Part shown: in pieces, positions 23,422-35,702 of the stretch
How the letters are laid out: every line of letters begins with the position of its first letter
Position numbering within the stretch: position 1 is the stretch's first letter
Program-made: the position numbers and the translations under genes
Notes under the pieces: model-generated
The model's input: the letters and a program-made list of their open reading frames with translations, nothing else
Database searches by the model: none
What the model was told of the DNA's origin: nothing
NCBI RefSeq assembly: GCF_011745365.1
Contig: NW_024468911.1
Location: 4,334,759 to 4,398,758, forward strand
DNA from: Cryphonectria parasitica EP155
Lineage: Eukaryota > Ascomycota > Sordariomycetes > Diaporthales > Cryphonectriaceae
Direction of reading: 5' to 3'
DNA length: 64,000 nt

Positions 23422-25181
23422 ATGTCACCGACCATGGCGAGCGAGATTCTTGGCTCGTCCTCGTCGGATGAAGACTCAAAGGCCCAAGATGGCTCTGCAA
23501 CAGGCCTGGAAATGGGGACAGTCGAAGAATCTGCTGCCCCCCGTCCGGCTTCCTCAAAAGGTACAGGCAGACCAGCATGGAAAACGAGCGTCGTGAATTG
23601 CGGAAAGAAGATTCTTATGTGGACACCTCCACGTTGTCGTTATGATCCGGACAATCCTCCCAAGTTCAGTCTGGCTCTGAACCTGCTTTTTGCCCTGGTA
23701 AGCTCGGATCTATCTACCAATACTATTCGGTTGATGCAACCGATATACTCGTGTTCCTTGCTAAGAGCACAATCTCTATAGACCACTACGGTGACGGTGG
23801 CGAATCTCTACTACGTCCAGCCCATCTTGTACAAGATTGCAGACACTTTCGATGTGACCTTCGAGAGAGCCTCATCGGTTGCGACCCTGCTTCAGGCAGG
23901 CTACGCCGCTGGTCTACTCTTCCTTTGTCCTCTTGGTGACATATTTCCTCGCCGACCATACATCTTGCTCCTGGTCCTCTTTACTGCCACACTGGTAAGT
24001 CGCAATGTCTGCCCTTTACTCCGGCATGGTATCCCGCTAAGATTTCATCCCAATCGCTGAAGTGGCTTGCCCTGTGTTTAACACCCGATTTCACCTCCTT
24101 CGCTGGCATATCCTTTGTGTGTGGAATGACGACGGTAACACCTCAGCTCATGCTGCCGCTCGTGGGAGACCTCGCCCCGGCCCACAGGAGAGCCACCTGC
24201 ATCTCCATCGTTGTCTCTGGCCTCTCTCTCGGCATGCTGATTGCCCGTCTGTTATCTGGAGTCATAGCCAACTATACCGACTGGCGCAACATCTACTGGT
24301 TCGCCTTCGCCGCCCAGTACTGCATCTTCATCCTTCTCTTTTTATTTCTACCGGACTACCCTTCCACGAACCCTGGCGGCCTGAACTATTTCCACATGAT
24401 GTGGAGCATTGTCTACATGTTCCTCACCGAACCTTTATTGGTCCAGGCATGCCTGATCAACTTCCTCATGAGTTCCATTTTCACCTCCTTCTGGACCACC
24501 ATGTCCTTCCTCCTCTCCTCCCCCCCCTTTAACTACGACTCGCTTGAAATCGGCCTCTTCGCCCTCATCGGCATCTTCATCATCTGCTGGGGCCCAGTCT
24601 ACAGCCGACTCGTCATCGACAAGATCCAGCCGCTCTATTCCTGCCTGCTCGGCATCTCCATCGAGATGGCAGGTGTCGCGACGGGAACCTTCATCGGGAC
24701 CTTCACCGTCGCGGGGCCCATCCTCGAGGCTATCGTCATCGACTTGGGTAACCAAGCCTGCAACATAGCCAACCGCACGGCTATTAATGACATCAACCCC
24801 AAGGCTCGCAATCGGGTGAACACGTGCTACATGATCGCGGCGTTCACGGGCCAGCTGACGGGCACGGCGGTGGGGAATCGACTGTATGCTTTGGGAGGTT
24901 GGAGGGCGAGTGGGAGTTGTAACAGTGAGTTGAATATATTATCTTGCTTCCCCCTCTCCTCTCACAGAAAATTCGAGAATCAGAGAAACGTATCGTTCTG
25001 ACACACTGTTGCAGTTGGATTTCTCGGGTTTGCACTCCTCGTCTGTTTCGCTAGAGGGCCACGCGAGCAGGGCTGGATAGGCTGGTCTGGTGGTTGGAGT
25101 ATTCGGAAAGCAGCGACATCAAGGGAAGCTCAACCCCCACAATCAGCACTTCGGGACCCAGAAGCAACTGAAACGAAGTGA
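23422..25181 (+). CDS. MFS transporter
   Basis: The CDS is join(23422..23697,23782..23994,24063..24924,25015..25181), 505 aa, with three short introns. A hydrophilic N-terminal tail of about 85 residues leads into a major facilitator core. TM1 is followed by ANLYYVQPIL, a motif typical of the small-molecule efflux branch that includes bacterial YnfM/AraJ-like carriers. The loop with GDIFPRRP matches the conserved G-D-x-x-P-R-R loop 2/3 signature, and later helices include FALIGIFIICWGPVYSRL and a final GFLGFALLVCF. Roughly 11-12 helices are visible. It should act as a proton-coupled membrane exporter or importer; the substrate cannot be read from the sequence. Intron 3 phase (1/2) was fixed by joining N to IGFLGF. 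The downstream region is gene-poor. Confidence 0.87.
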
Positions 25182-27026
25182 TATGGTGGCTACATAGAAA
25201 TGAGCTGTGAACGGTCAGCAAGGGCTTATCAAATTGGCGGCAATATCCTCTCCTTATAGCGCCTGACGAATAGTACAGACTTGAATCATCCTTGAGGACA
25301 GCTTTAAGCACAAGTGAACTTTCAAGCACAGTTGAAAGGCCCAGTCCCCCTGATTTGCATTTTACATCTCATTTCGCTTCAGAGGACGCCCGTCAACATA
25401 CAACAAGCTGAAGTCTAGCTTATTGAACCTGATTTATTATGATCCAGGCCTATACCATTCCTTAATTCTCCTTGTTTCTTTAGGGGCCCATGAAGACAGT
25501 ATAGCCCGCCAATTACAATGGCGTAGCTATCTGACCACAGAAATCCTCATATGCAACACATCTCAAATCATTTACAGCAAAGAGTCGAAGGTCCACATCG
25601 TATATCTTCTCGCCAGCCTTTGTAGCGAAGAATAGCAAGACTCTCATTGGTCCATCTTGTCCTGACTTCGTGCTAGCATAATGAATTTACTCACGAGGCG
25701 TATGGCTCTTCACTTTGGGCACCTTCACGAATTGTGTGAAGTTCAGAAATAAGTGCCACAATACCAGCTGATTGCGTGTAGCATCGGTCTTTTGCTCAGG
25801 TTTGCCCGCGTAACCCTCTCTTCCACTGATACTATAGTTCTTGCCACTTACACATTTCTTCCTGCCTGACTGGTCAACTTTCCTAACTTCCTATCCTGTC
25901 TTTCTTCACACCTAGTGTTTTTCTATTGTGCATCCTCACAAGCACATACACGAACTTCTACATCCAGACACAATTTCGCCAGGCGAGCTCCGCAATTCTT
26001 CATCACGATCCGTGTCGAGGGTCTCGTATGATTGTCTGCTGACTTGACACTCACCGCCAACATTGCGACCAGAATTGTTCATCTTTTGGATACGGACAAA
26101 TTTTAAGTTTTGGTTCGACTGTGTTTTATGCTAGTCATGTTACGCTGGGCACGACCGTGCAGCCGTGTTGTCAGCGGACTGGTCGACACGACTGAGCACG
26201 ACCTTTTTGACGAAGGGCAAACGAGAAAGTAAGAATTTCGTTTGACGAGTGCTCTGGTGGTCAGACTTTGGATCCATATGCGCGCATTGTTTTCTTCTTC
26301 TGTTCATTTCTTTCTTCGGAGTAATTTGCTCAAGCGCTCAACCTTCACGCCATTTCCCTACGAGAGACTGAAGAGTCATAATTACCGCGTGACATGAACC
26401 AAAGTCATCGTGTCACCAACAACTAAATTCACGAAATAAACACACCGCAAATTTCCCATGGCACAAGCAAGTGAACAATCCGAGACCTAGTCTTAAGTTC
26501 AGCTTGTCTAAGCAGGGGGGTGGCTTGGCAGGTCCAGAGCACACAAATCTTCAGGACGCCGAGACTGCTAGATAATATGCAACCTTGTGAGTTCTTTCTT
26601 TTCTTTCCTTCTTCTTTTGGCGGTGCCACAAAAACGGGCACGAGCACAAGAGTCTCCACGTGTTCGCAGTGCAACGTCACAAAAATCTCTGGGGGCGGGA
26701 AGGGAAAGAAAAACCTATAGTCTGGCCTGTGGTCAAGGGAAAGCCCTTGTACCGAGGGAGCGGATCGTAGGGCGGCCACTGGACTCTGGTAGTTGTCTAT
26801 TCTGAACTCAGCCGCCGACCATTTGTCCTGTTATTGATCACAGTCCCTCCCGTGCCGCTGTCAAAAGGAAACATTTGGCGGTGGCACCATGGTTATCGGT
26901 GAAGAAACAACTTTGCGCTATGCTTCATCGAGACTCTTTCGGCACACGCTCCACCGCAACCAGGTTAATTCTTGTTGGTTTCTGGTCGAGCCTCGTTGCA
27001 TAATTTGGTATTTATGGAACGTTTTT

Positions 27027-27028
<2 letters not shown>

Positions 27029-27058
<30 letters not shown>
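27029..27058. repeat. Poly-T run (30 T)
   Basis: A homopolymer run in non-coding DNA. It could be a retroposon tail on the minus strand, but no flanking duplication or coding relic was seen. Confidence 0.8.
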
Positions 27059-27061
<3 letters not shown>

Positions 27062-29269
27062 CCTTTCGCCATAACGCTTCTCCAGTGTAACATTGCAGCC
27101 TTGTAATTACTTTTCTTGGTAAGCAAACCTAGCCCATCCACGCCCCAACCTCAAGGCTTTGTTGGGAAGCAGTTGCTTGTGACAAAAGGCGAGACAGGCC
27201 GGGAACATGTTCGGAGATGGCACTGATCGGGGACTTGTAGCGTTCATAGCGTCTCTGGGTGGCTATGTTATTTGACAGTCAATACTCACCTTTGTTTACG
27301 CAACTGGAGTGTAGCTCGAGAGGTGAGAGCCATGATTTCCTACTCAAGACCCTCAGGCATCGCGCCATGATCCGGGAATTAGATTTGCGGAGGAGCTGCG
27401 ATCAGATAATAGTGCGAGAATCGAATCTGCGACTAGCTCGCATTGTCAGTCTCAGATTCCTCTTTTACTTTTCTCCAAAGACGATGCACACTATCCGGAA
27501 GGGGATCCGAGTCTGGGGCATTCTACGGCTTCAGCTGCTCTCCTGGCTCCCGCTTGCCACCACGGCTCGCTTCACAACCGAGACGAACACGGCTGAAATA
27601 GAGTTCATCCCAATTTGTTATCTGTGACGGTGCTTGACGTTCGGAGTTCATGTCTTGATGTCACTCTATGCTGTTGATTTGTGTTTACTTCAATGACAGG
27701 GACTTCCCAAACATAAGTGCCTTGTGATGATACTTCTTTCCCCCCCACGAAGATCCCCGCGAGAAAAAAGTATTTCGCGATGGAAACTTTTTGTGCAACG
27801 GGAAAACAAGAAATTATTTTTGTGGAAATATAATGATAATTCGTCGTACGCCTCGAGGGGGAGCTATGCATCCCACGGCTTACGCTCAAGGCTTGTCGCG
27901 GTGTACGCCGAGATTTGGAGAGTGGGGGTGAACATGTTGCACACCGCGTCTCCTTGATTCCTGCGTTGGAAGCGACTTAGGCTGAAGCTTGATACTCCAA
28001 TGTGATGTGACCAGACGCTCCAACTGCGTTACTCACGATCCACAAATTTTGAACCAGGCACGGGCCTATGCACCAGCCAAGGGCGGTGATCATTCCGTCT
28101 CAGCCTCTTTGTTACTCACAGTCATGAGACGGCGATTGGCGAGCAAAAAGGAACTTCAGCTTGTTTACAACACACGTTTCAGGGCAAGTGTATCCACGTA
28201 ATGTGCTGAGTAGCTCTTTGTCCTTTTGGTTGGAAGGCAAAATCTATCCCTCACCGCCGACTGATCTATCACCATCTATCACCTTTTTCCCAAAGTCGTT
28301 TATGAATTTTCTAGAATATCCTCCAGGGGTACATTGGTCACAGTTCTGAGCACTAGACTCACATTTTCTTAGCTCGAGGACATTACGTATACTACACCTC
28401 AGTCCGAGTGAACGAACAGAGGTCCTAATTAAGCCATTGCGTCGGGATGTCGGAGTCTTCGATCTTGCTGCTGTCATGCATGCCGGCACCCAGCCACTTC
28501 ACCCACAACCGGGTGGGATAAACCTTTCCTGAGGCTTTAAACAAAGAGATGTGGCTTCAGATGTGGCTATTTTATCCCCAAAACTTGGGACGCCGCATTC
28601 CCAATTTTAGATTGGTTTTCAGAAACACACGTTCCCAATGCGATGAACTATACTTTCTGACCACCTCTGCGTCGTAAGTGAAGAACAAAAAGAAGAAGAA
28701 GAAAAGAAAAAAAAAACAAGCTTGATCGCAAACCAGATGACCACCTTCACCGCCAGAAGAATATTTTCTCTCCTGATAAAAATCGAAGCTGATCTCGAGT
28801 TTCGAACCATTATCACCCTGCCCGCTGGATCTATCTCATGATTCACGTGGCTGGTATGACGCCTAGGCCGTCGAGGGAAGAGAAGAACGAAAGAAAGGTA
28901 TTGGTGTGTAGACTCATAAGCCCTGATTTTCAGCTCCGGAAAAACCTCTGCGAAGCCGGTGTGCTGACTCGACCTTGTCTTCTTGGAGCCCAATCCGCCA
29001 GACCGTCGATTCTAGGCCTATCGACGATGTTGACACGACGTAGTTGAGGCGATTTTTTTGTCGAATGTGTGTGTGTATAAGGGACACCGCTGAAATGACT
29101 GGTGGACCTGGGAAAAAGAATATGTGGATCCCATTCCAGGTGCCAGTCTACAGGGTCTGGTGGGGATTGACAGGGCTGGGAAGTGTGAGCCGGGCAAGCC
29201 GCACGTGGGTCCCAGGTGGGCATGTTCTTCGGTGGAGGCGAGACCGGGGGCCTGCTGGAAGGTGTATGA

Positions 29270-29304
29270 AAGAAAGAGAGAGAGAGAGAGAAAGAGAAAG
29301 AGGA
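29270..29304. repeat. GA microsatellite
   Basis: An imperfect AG/GAAA tract in non-coding DNA. Confidence 0.8.
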
Positions 29305-31360
29305 GATCAAGGAAGCAGAGCGCGGTACGATAGACTACATACCCGCCACGGGTCCGGGGTCCGATAGAAGAGTCTGGGATCCTAGGGCCGCGCCCAGACC
29401 ATCACGACACATGGCGTCCAGGTCATGTGAAGTACGCCACGGGGTTTGAGAAACGGGAGAAAGCGGCATCTTCGGCACTGAACCGGAAAATACGGAGCGG
29501 GTGCGAAAGGGACAGCTTCAGTCCGTCTCAGAGGGACAAAGTCTCGTATGGTGTTGTGGTCAAGAGCCGATCCCAAAGCAGAAGAGCCTTCCTTTCTTCT
29601 TCTTTTTCTGCAAGTCGCGCCAAGAAACGGGGCCCCTGATGTGGACACCCTGTTGGGCATGACACATTGCCTTCATCGGAAGCGGCCGCGAAGGATGTGG
29701 TGATGGATACTCTTCTCTTCTCTTTACGCCGCCCTTGAAACAAAGACTCGGGACTATTTGGGTCGGAACCTGGACCGGGCTCTTCGGGCATCTCTTTTTT
29801 TGGAACAGTCGACCGATGGGAATGGACGAGGGGATAAAAAAAAAAAGCCATCTGTCGGTGAGGGATGGTCTGTGCTGCAATAACTTGTATCTTTTTGACA
29901 GGCCGGCTATTGGTTTCCAGGCGCGGCGTCAGCCCGGTCTCGTAGTGCTGTAACCCCTTAACTGGAACCCTTGTAAGACGTAAGACGTCCTCCTTGTTCA
30001 TGTGGAATTCCCAGTTGCATGGTTCGCAGAAGCAGGTACAAGTGAGGCTGCATGGTGTTCGATCATGAAAAAAAAGGAAGGGGTGGTGTCCTAAGATCGG
30101 AAGAATCGATGGAGCGGCTGAGCAGGAAACCAGAGATTGACATCTGATAGACCGCCTTCGTTTGCGCCCAGATCTGAGAACGCCTCCGCTAAGAGAACGA
30201 TCTTCCTGTGCCTGATAATGGGCCACATGTCTCAAGCACCTAGCGAGTAATAATTAAACAGTATAGTTCGACCTGCCAATCGTTCGTCCGAAAAGAGTCA
30301 TCCATGGGCAATGTGTTTGACGGTCGGTGAGACGCCACCGGTTTCGCAACCTGCCACGGCCCGACCAGACTGACAGACACATCATATCGTCAAAGTTCGT
30401 CGTCCCCTCCGAGCGAGTTGACCCACCTACTTGCCACATGGCGGTGACTACGGCGACCTCTTTTTCGGTCCCTTGTCGAAAGGGGATAATGACATACGGG
30501 TCCTGGCTGCTGCTCAAGGTTTAATTGACATAGTTTGTTGCTCGGGTCGACAGAGCATACTCATGCATGAGAGACGAGGAAAGAGTTCATCAGCTTCATA
30601 AAGTTGAATGAGAGATCATAGAACACTCAACAGGAAGAGTGGAAATGTGCTCTCTGGGGGAGTTAAAAGGAAGCTCTGAAACATTCGCAATTTCGACGCG
30701 CCGGGGGCCGGAAAGATTGCATCAAAAGAAGACCTTTTCATCCCGGGGACCATCATCAACGTTTCCAGCCCTACCAAATCGGATGGCTCCCCCAAGCTGG
30801 TTGTTACCAGTCCCTGGATCCTCGTTCAAGGACATGACTTGGTGGGCCTCCCCCTGTCAAATCTTCCAGACGCCGCGAGTCTGTTCACCGCCAGAGATCT
30901 CTGTGGCCTGTCCTTTAGGAGTTCCCTCCTCATGGAAAGTATTTTAGAACCGGGCTTCCGCTCGATTATTCTTTCGAGTCCGGTTCTTCCAAACCAAGCC
31001 AGCTCCCCAACCTGATCTGTTCTCATCCAAAGGCAGGGTCCAAAACCAGAAACCAGAAAACAAAAAATCGAAATTCTTTTCAAGGTTGCATTCGTTCCAA
31101 CCTCTCGGATCCAACAGGCCCACAGTAATCATTCTAGAAGCCTTCGACCACGAGGCACGCTAAGATATAGTCGGCATCCACCTTCGACAGCGCAACACAT
31201 CGTCACCACGACCCACCCGCCTACAAATTGCACCTTGACACCAGTCAGCCATCTTCTTCTCTCGTTCACGCACGAAGATTGGATCTCGATCGTCTCTCAT
31301 TTGTCCACTACGTCGTTGGAAAAAGAAAGAAAAAAACTACCCAAAAAAATTGCATACAAG

Positions 31361-31426
31361 ATGCCTCGCGGAGCGTACGACACATCGGCTACTACTCCCA
31401 AGCCCAACCCGCCCAAGCCCAAATAA
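31361..31426 (+). CDS. Candidate 21-aa small ORF
   Basis: A 21-codon ORF (MPRGAYDTSA...PKPNPPKPK) starts in a good context (ACAAGATGCC). It is preceded by about 200 bp that look like a fungal 5' leader: CA/CT-rich, with ATCGTCACCACGACCC and an A-rich stretch right before the ATG. The following DNA is T-rich and 3'-UTR-like. No other ATG-initiated ORF of good context lies nearby. It may encode a micropeptide, be the first exon of a longer gene, or be an upstream ORF on an RNA. I see no in-phase donor before the stop. The peptide is not recognised with confidence. Confidence 0.35.
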   Translation: MPRGAYDTSATTPKPNPPKPK

Positions 31427-32980
31427 ACAACGACATCAGCGATACAATGTCCAGAAATGTTACAACAAGAGAAGCACTTGGCGTGGCTCAATGCCTTCTT
31501 CTCTCAGCACACCTGTCGACCATGACTTCCCCCGGGCTCGACGCTTGACAAAAGTGCCCTCTGTTGTACACTTTCTACATGACAATTCTTTGTTACGTTT
31601 TGGAGGAATCAGTGATGAGTTTGGCGTCTATGGGATGAAAAATTTTCTTAAGCTTGTTTTTGAATTTGGGTTATAGACGGGCTACACGGCGCCTTTTACA
31701 GATGCAATACCCTTTTTTATGATTGGGGAGCACGGAAGAATGGACTTAGACCACAGGGCAACCTGGACTTTGGGGGGAAACAAAACATCTGTATACCCAC
31801 ATGTTAATGATACGCATGTCAAGGGGCGGTGGAATTTGATTGATTGATCGGTGGATTTTATAGAGAATTATAATGCCGTTTTAATACATTCTGTCTTGTA
31901 TAACACTGTGTATACGTCCGAATTTCTGCTTCTTGCTTTGTAGCATCGTCCGACTCCGTCTTCCGGTCACACTATTCTTTAAAAGTGTACAAAACTTGCG
32001 CGTGAAAATATGAAATACGGAACGAGAAGGAGAAAAAAAAAGAAGGAATTAAGGCAGAAGAGACAGGAAGAGAGAAAGAGGAGATAGCTAATGACCATTC
32101 TTTTCTCATCTGAAGTTGAAGACATCGACGACATAAGAACCACTTGTACTAGTTGATACCCAATCACATACTTGGAAATTGGAACGGTTAATTAATAGAT
32201 GGTGTTCATAGCCAGCCAGTAGTCTTGCCCAATTTCGGCACTCAAGGTGAAATGCGAGCTACAATAGACTTATCCCTTTCTGAAATTTCAAACCTGCATG
32301 TCTAAGAGGCTGCAGAACGGGCTGTTCTGACTGGACACAAACCTTTGCCCGCTTTTACATAATCACCTTGACTGCCAAACCCAAAAGGGCCTATCATTCA
32401 CACCTCGAGCCGCATTATGATCATGATATACTGGAGTCGGCTTCAGGAGGGCATGACCTCGTTGCGTACATAAATTGCAATGACATAGTACAGCCCACAC
32501 CCGCTTTCAAAGGTGACGAAATTGAACATGAGATATAATTGCCATCCCTGACGAACTGAGTCACCATGGCAGTATGGTAGATACAGTCTATAGCTGGTGA
32601 TATCTAGTGCGGATGCTGATACTTGTTGCTCTCGACTCCGAAAGACCCCCGACTCAGCCCTTCAGTTCTCAGAGGCAACCCTAGGCCGAAGTGCGGCGGA
32701 AACCCTGGTAAAGGTGACTTAAGCTCGCGTACTCTGCCAAGTCATCGATAAAAGTGGAGATGAGGGTCTCAACAGATCGAGTGGCTCAAAATGGTTCGTT
32801 GATGATACATATTGAGTTGTCCGTCCTCTTGGCTTTCCTCCTGAAAACTCAAGAGCTCTCGTTTTTGTACCTCCCTTGCCGCTCCTCAACTTCGTCCACT
32901 CTTGCTGCCTAAACCGTTACAAGGCCATATTGACGTGAACGTCTCACATTTGGTGCCAGCATACTGGTTTTAGGCTCGCC
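31427..32980. other. Intergenic region
   Basis: About 1.5 kb, AT-rich in its first half, presumably ending in the promoter of the gene at 32981. No gene supported. Confidence 0.45.
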
Positions 32981-33988
32981 ATGGAGTATATCGAAAAGTT
33001 GAAGCACAAGGTGTCTGCGGACGGCGCCCAAGAACATCCCTCGGAAACAACCACTGCTCAAACGGGCCAGCCGGTGGAAGGGATTCCCAGCTCCTCACAG
33101 CGCGATGCTGAGCCGGAGAGAGACTTGATTGAAAGACTCATTGCCGGCACTGGACATCACGGCAGCCACCACGAACCTACAGGGTCCAAACACGACCAAC
33201 GGAGCCTCCTGGATAGACTCAACCGCAAGGAAGAGAGGGAGAAGAAGGCGGCTGAGCTGGTGAAGCAGGAAACGGAACTCCAAGACAAGCTGAAGAGGAT
33301 TGCCGAAGAGAAGAAGGACAACGAGAGCTTCATGGACAGACTCAAGGACCACTTCGATGGCGAGCCGTCCGCCGAGAGCTCAGAGAGCCATGCTCATAAA
33401 CACGAAATCGCTGACAAGCCCAGCTTCCTGGACAAGATCACCGGAAAAGAGGCACGGGAGAAGAAGGCGGCAGAGTTGGACCGTGAGGAGGCCGAAGTAC
33501 GGGCAGAGCTGGAACGGGTGGAGCATGAGAAACGGGAGAACGAGGGTATCCTCCAACGAATTAAAGACCATTGGGATGACGACGATGACGAAGCCGACAA
33601 GAAGACGAAAGAACACGAAGAGCCAAGTTTCCTCGACAGAATCACTGGCAAGGCTGCTGAGGAGGAACGACTTCGGCGGGAGGAAGAGAACAAGACTGCA
33701 CTTGAAAAGATGAAGGATCGACTGAAGGAGGGAATGGGTGGTGGTCGGAAGGCCGAGGAGAATGAAGACTTTCTCGACAAAGGTACTTTATGGTCTCTCA
33801 CCCCAATATTCCACAGAAGTGCCCATGACTGACTTGAATTTTAATTAGCCGTTGACTCCTTCCAAAAGCATGTGCTCCATGAAGGAGATCAGAGTGACGA
33901 GAGCGCATTGGAGCAACTGAAGGACGAGCAAATTGCCAGTGCTATCCGGCGTCAGTTACGTATGCAGGATAAGAAAACTGAAGATTGA
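32981..33988 (+). CDS. Charged coiled-coil repeat protein
   Basis: The CDS is join(32981..33782,33849..33988), 313 aa. It is very rich in Lys, Glu and Asp and has no signal or membrane segment. Three related units are visible: residues about 74-127 (LLDRLNRKEEREKKAAEL...DRLKDHFD), 147-199 (FLDKITGKEAREKKAAEL...QRIKDHWD) and 215-250 (FLDRITGK...EKMKDRLKE). Each starts with a [FL]LD[RK][IL] turn and continues as a long amphipathic helix. An N-terminal Gly/His segment (GTGHHGSHH) precedes them and a helical tail (VDSFQKHVLHEGDQ) follows the intron. The composition recalls stress-related hydrophilic (LEA-like) proteins and membrane-associated amphipathic helix repeats, but I do not recognise a named family. 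The intron is fixed by the phase-1 join to VDSFQK. Confidence 0.8.
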
Positions 33989-34748
33989 ACTGGTCATGAC
34001 GCTTGCGCCACCAATGAGGCCGTTTGATGGGAATTTTGGCAAGTCAGGATGCTCTCACATTCTGAGAGCTGTTCATATTTATGAGGTGTTTGCAAAGCAA
34101 TGCGTCCAGCGGTATGAGTCCATCTGAGTGTACGTAGGTTTAGGCATTCATTAAAGGTATTCGGGTTGTTTTGAAGAGTATGGGTAGCAGCTCCACTACA
34201 CTTACTGGTGGTGCTGGGGTTGAATCTGTGCCATCATAATGCAAGTGAAACGATGAGAATATCAACCAATTACTGAGACATGTTCATGACATAATTAATG
34301 TCGGTACTTGAGTATGTAGATAACGACACATAGAGCTCTGTAACAGGAGCACACAACAGTAGATATCAGATCTTTCTGGCATCTATTCTAATAAATGCAT
34401 AACTATAATACATATGACTATTCATCAGAAATGGTGGTTACATAAAATGCGTCTCACATTGAAAGGATGCAGACTATCTTATACTCTTCGAAGTCTTCTG
34501 ATACTTTGAGTGATTGCAAGTTCTAATTAGAGAAGACAAGACTTCGGACTCGAAGACATCTCAATGTTCTTTTTGGAACTTGACAAGGATTCTCCCCTCC
34601 CGGCCTAATTCCCAAGAAAGTAATGGTCTATAACGCTGAGGATTCAGGGATTATGCTATCTAGAACGTTGTTGCTGTAAAGATCTAATTACATGTGACTG
34701 ACTGATTGACAAGGTGGATCAGGTCTGCAGCTGTTACTATTTACATGC
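33989..34748. other. Intergenic region between convergent genes
   Basis: About 760 bp, AT-rich with many TA-rich tetranucleotides. It marks the start of the AT-richer interval that contains the decayed genes. No gene seen. Confidence 0.5.
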
Positions 34749-35702
34749 TCAAGAAACTAGTTTCAAAAGCGGCAAAGTATACAGAGAAGCGTGCCAAAGA
34801 CACCACCATCTCCAAGTACGAGCATCACCTTGTTTCGAAGAGTAGATAAACAGGACCCGCAACATTACAACCGCAGCCAGCAAGACGTACAAGAGACTAA
34901 GTACAGGCCCCAACCGCCAGAAGAAGATGCTCATGCACGACCAGAAGCACACAAAGAAGGCGATAGATGTCCTAGAGAAGTGCTCGCCAAGGAAGAGCAC
35001 GATCGTCTTGCGGCCACGCGTCCGATCACCTTCACGGTCTTTTAGGTCCTGTACCTGCATCGTCGTCAGGATGACACCACTGATGAGTGTGGTCCAGGTA
35101 ATGCCGAGTGTGCTGAGGAATTGCTCTGGGCCGACCGCCACCTGGAGGGACCCGCTGTTGAACATGCCGTATGCCACCGAGATGATCATTCCGCGCACAA
35201 AGGCCTCATCACCGCCACCCAGATCGTTGTACATCCATGTGAGAATATGGATCAATATTCCCTGCTGTCAGGCGCCGAGGGAGTAGTTCAGCGCCAGTGT
35301 CACCGGCACGGCGGCCAACATCAAGCGACGAGTCTGGTCTGTGGTGATCTTTCCCCGGGGAATGGGACGCCACGGCTTGTTGATGCGGTCTTCAGCTACG
35401 GCACTAGGGGCTCGCTGGTTGGCAAGGTCAAAAATCAAGAGATTCGCGACGTTAAAGGCCAGAATGCTGGGAAGACGACACGAGAGTTGCCACGGTGAAT
35501 GTGGACCAGAGAAGGGAGGGCGTTGGACCAGCACCGGTGAAGCGAGAGCCCCGAAGAAGCCGAAGACGGTATTGGGAATCGCAAACGTGAAGAAGTCGCT
35601 CTCGATGAAGTCCCACAACAACCTCATTGAAAACAGTAAAGTCTGTGCCAGGTCCTGGAGAACGACAAGTGTCTCAAATGTTATGCTCGAAGATTTCATC
35701 AT
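34749..35702 (-). pseudogene. UbiA-superfamily terpene cyclase/prenyltransferase, interrupted by an in-frame TGA
   Basis: One reading frame runs across the interval except for a TGA at 35268-35270, between NYSLGA and the following QQGILIHILTWMYNDLGGG. UbiA features are present on both sides. Upstream are LLWDFIESDFFTFAIPN and the first polar motif NQRAPSAVAEDRINKPWRP. Downstream are the second aspartate-rich motif DLKDREGDRTRGRKT and several transmembrane helices. From memory this most resembles the fungal UbiA-type sesquiterpene cyclases (such as Fma-TC of fumagillin biosynthesis) and related prenyltransferases, which act on prenyl diphosphates in the ER membrane. The stop sits where a Trp would be expected (one base from TGG), so a single nonsense change or sequencing error is likely. 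No frameshift was seen. The start was taken at MMKSSSITFE; an upstream exon is possible. Divergent from the broken P450. Confidence 0.75.

Larger units (their letters stand above)
25182..31360. other. Gene-poor region
   Basis: More than 6 kb in which I can support no protein gene on either strand. ORFs such as 27259-27627 (+), 28619-28993 (-) and 29528-30235 (-) have no recognisable domain, signal or splice continuity. The region holds a 30-T run at 27029-27058, a purine-rich stretch near 28685-28720 and a GA tract near 29270-29304. No terminal repeats or transposase fragments were recognised. Confidence 0.45.

Noticed and set aside
27029..27058. 30-T run as a retrotransposon tail
   Set aside because: No target-site duplication or reverse-transcriptase relic was seen on either side.
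29528..30235. A 235-codon minus-strand ORF
   Set aside because: No domain, signal or splice context, and overlapping ORFs on the same strand in another frame; it reads as random.
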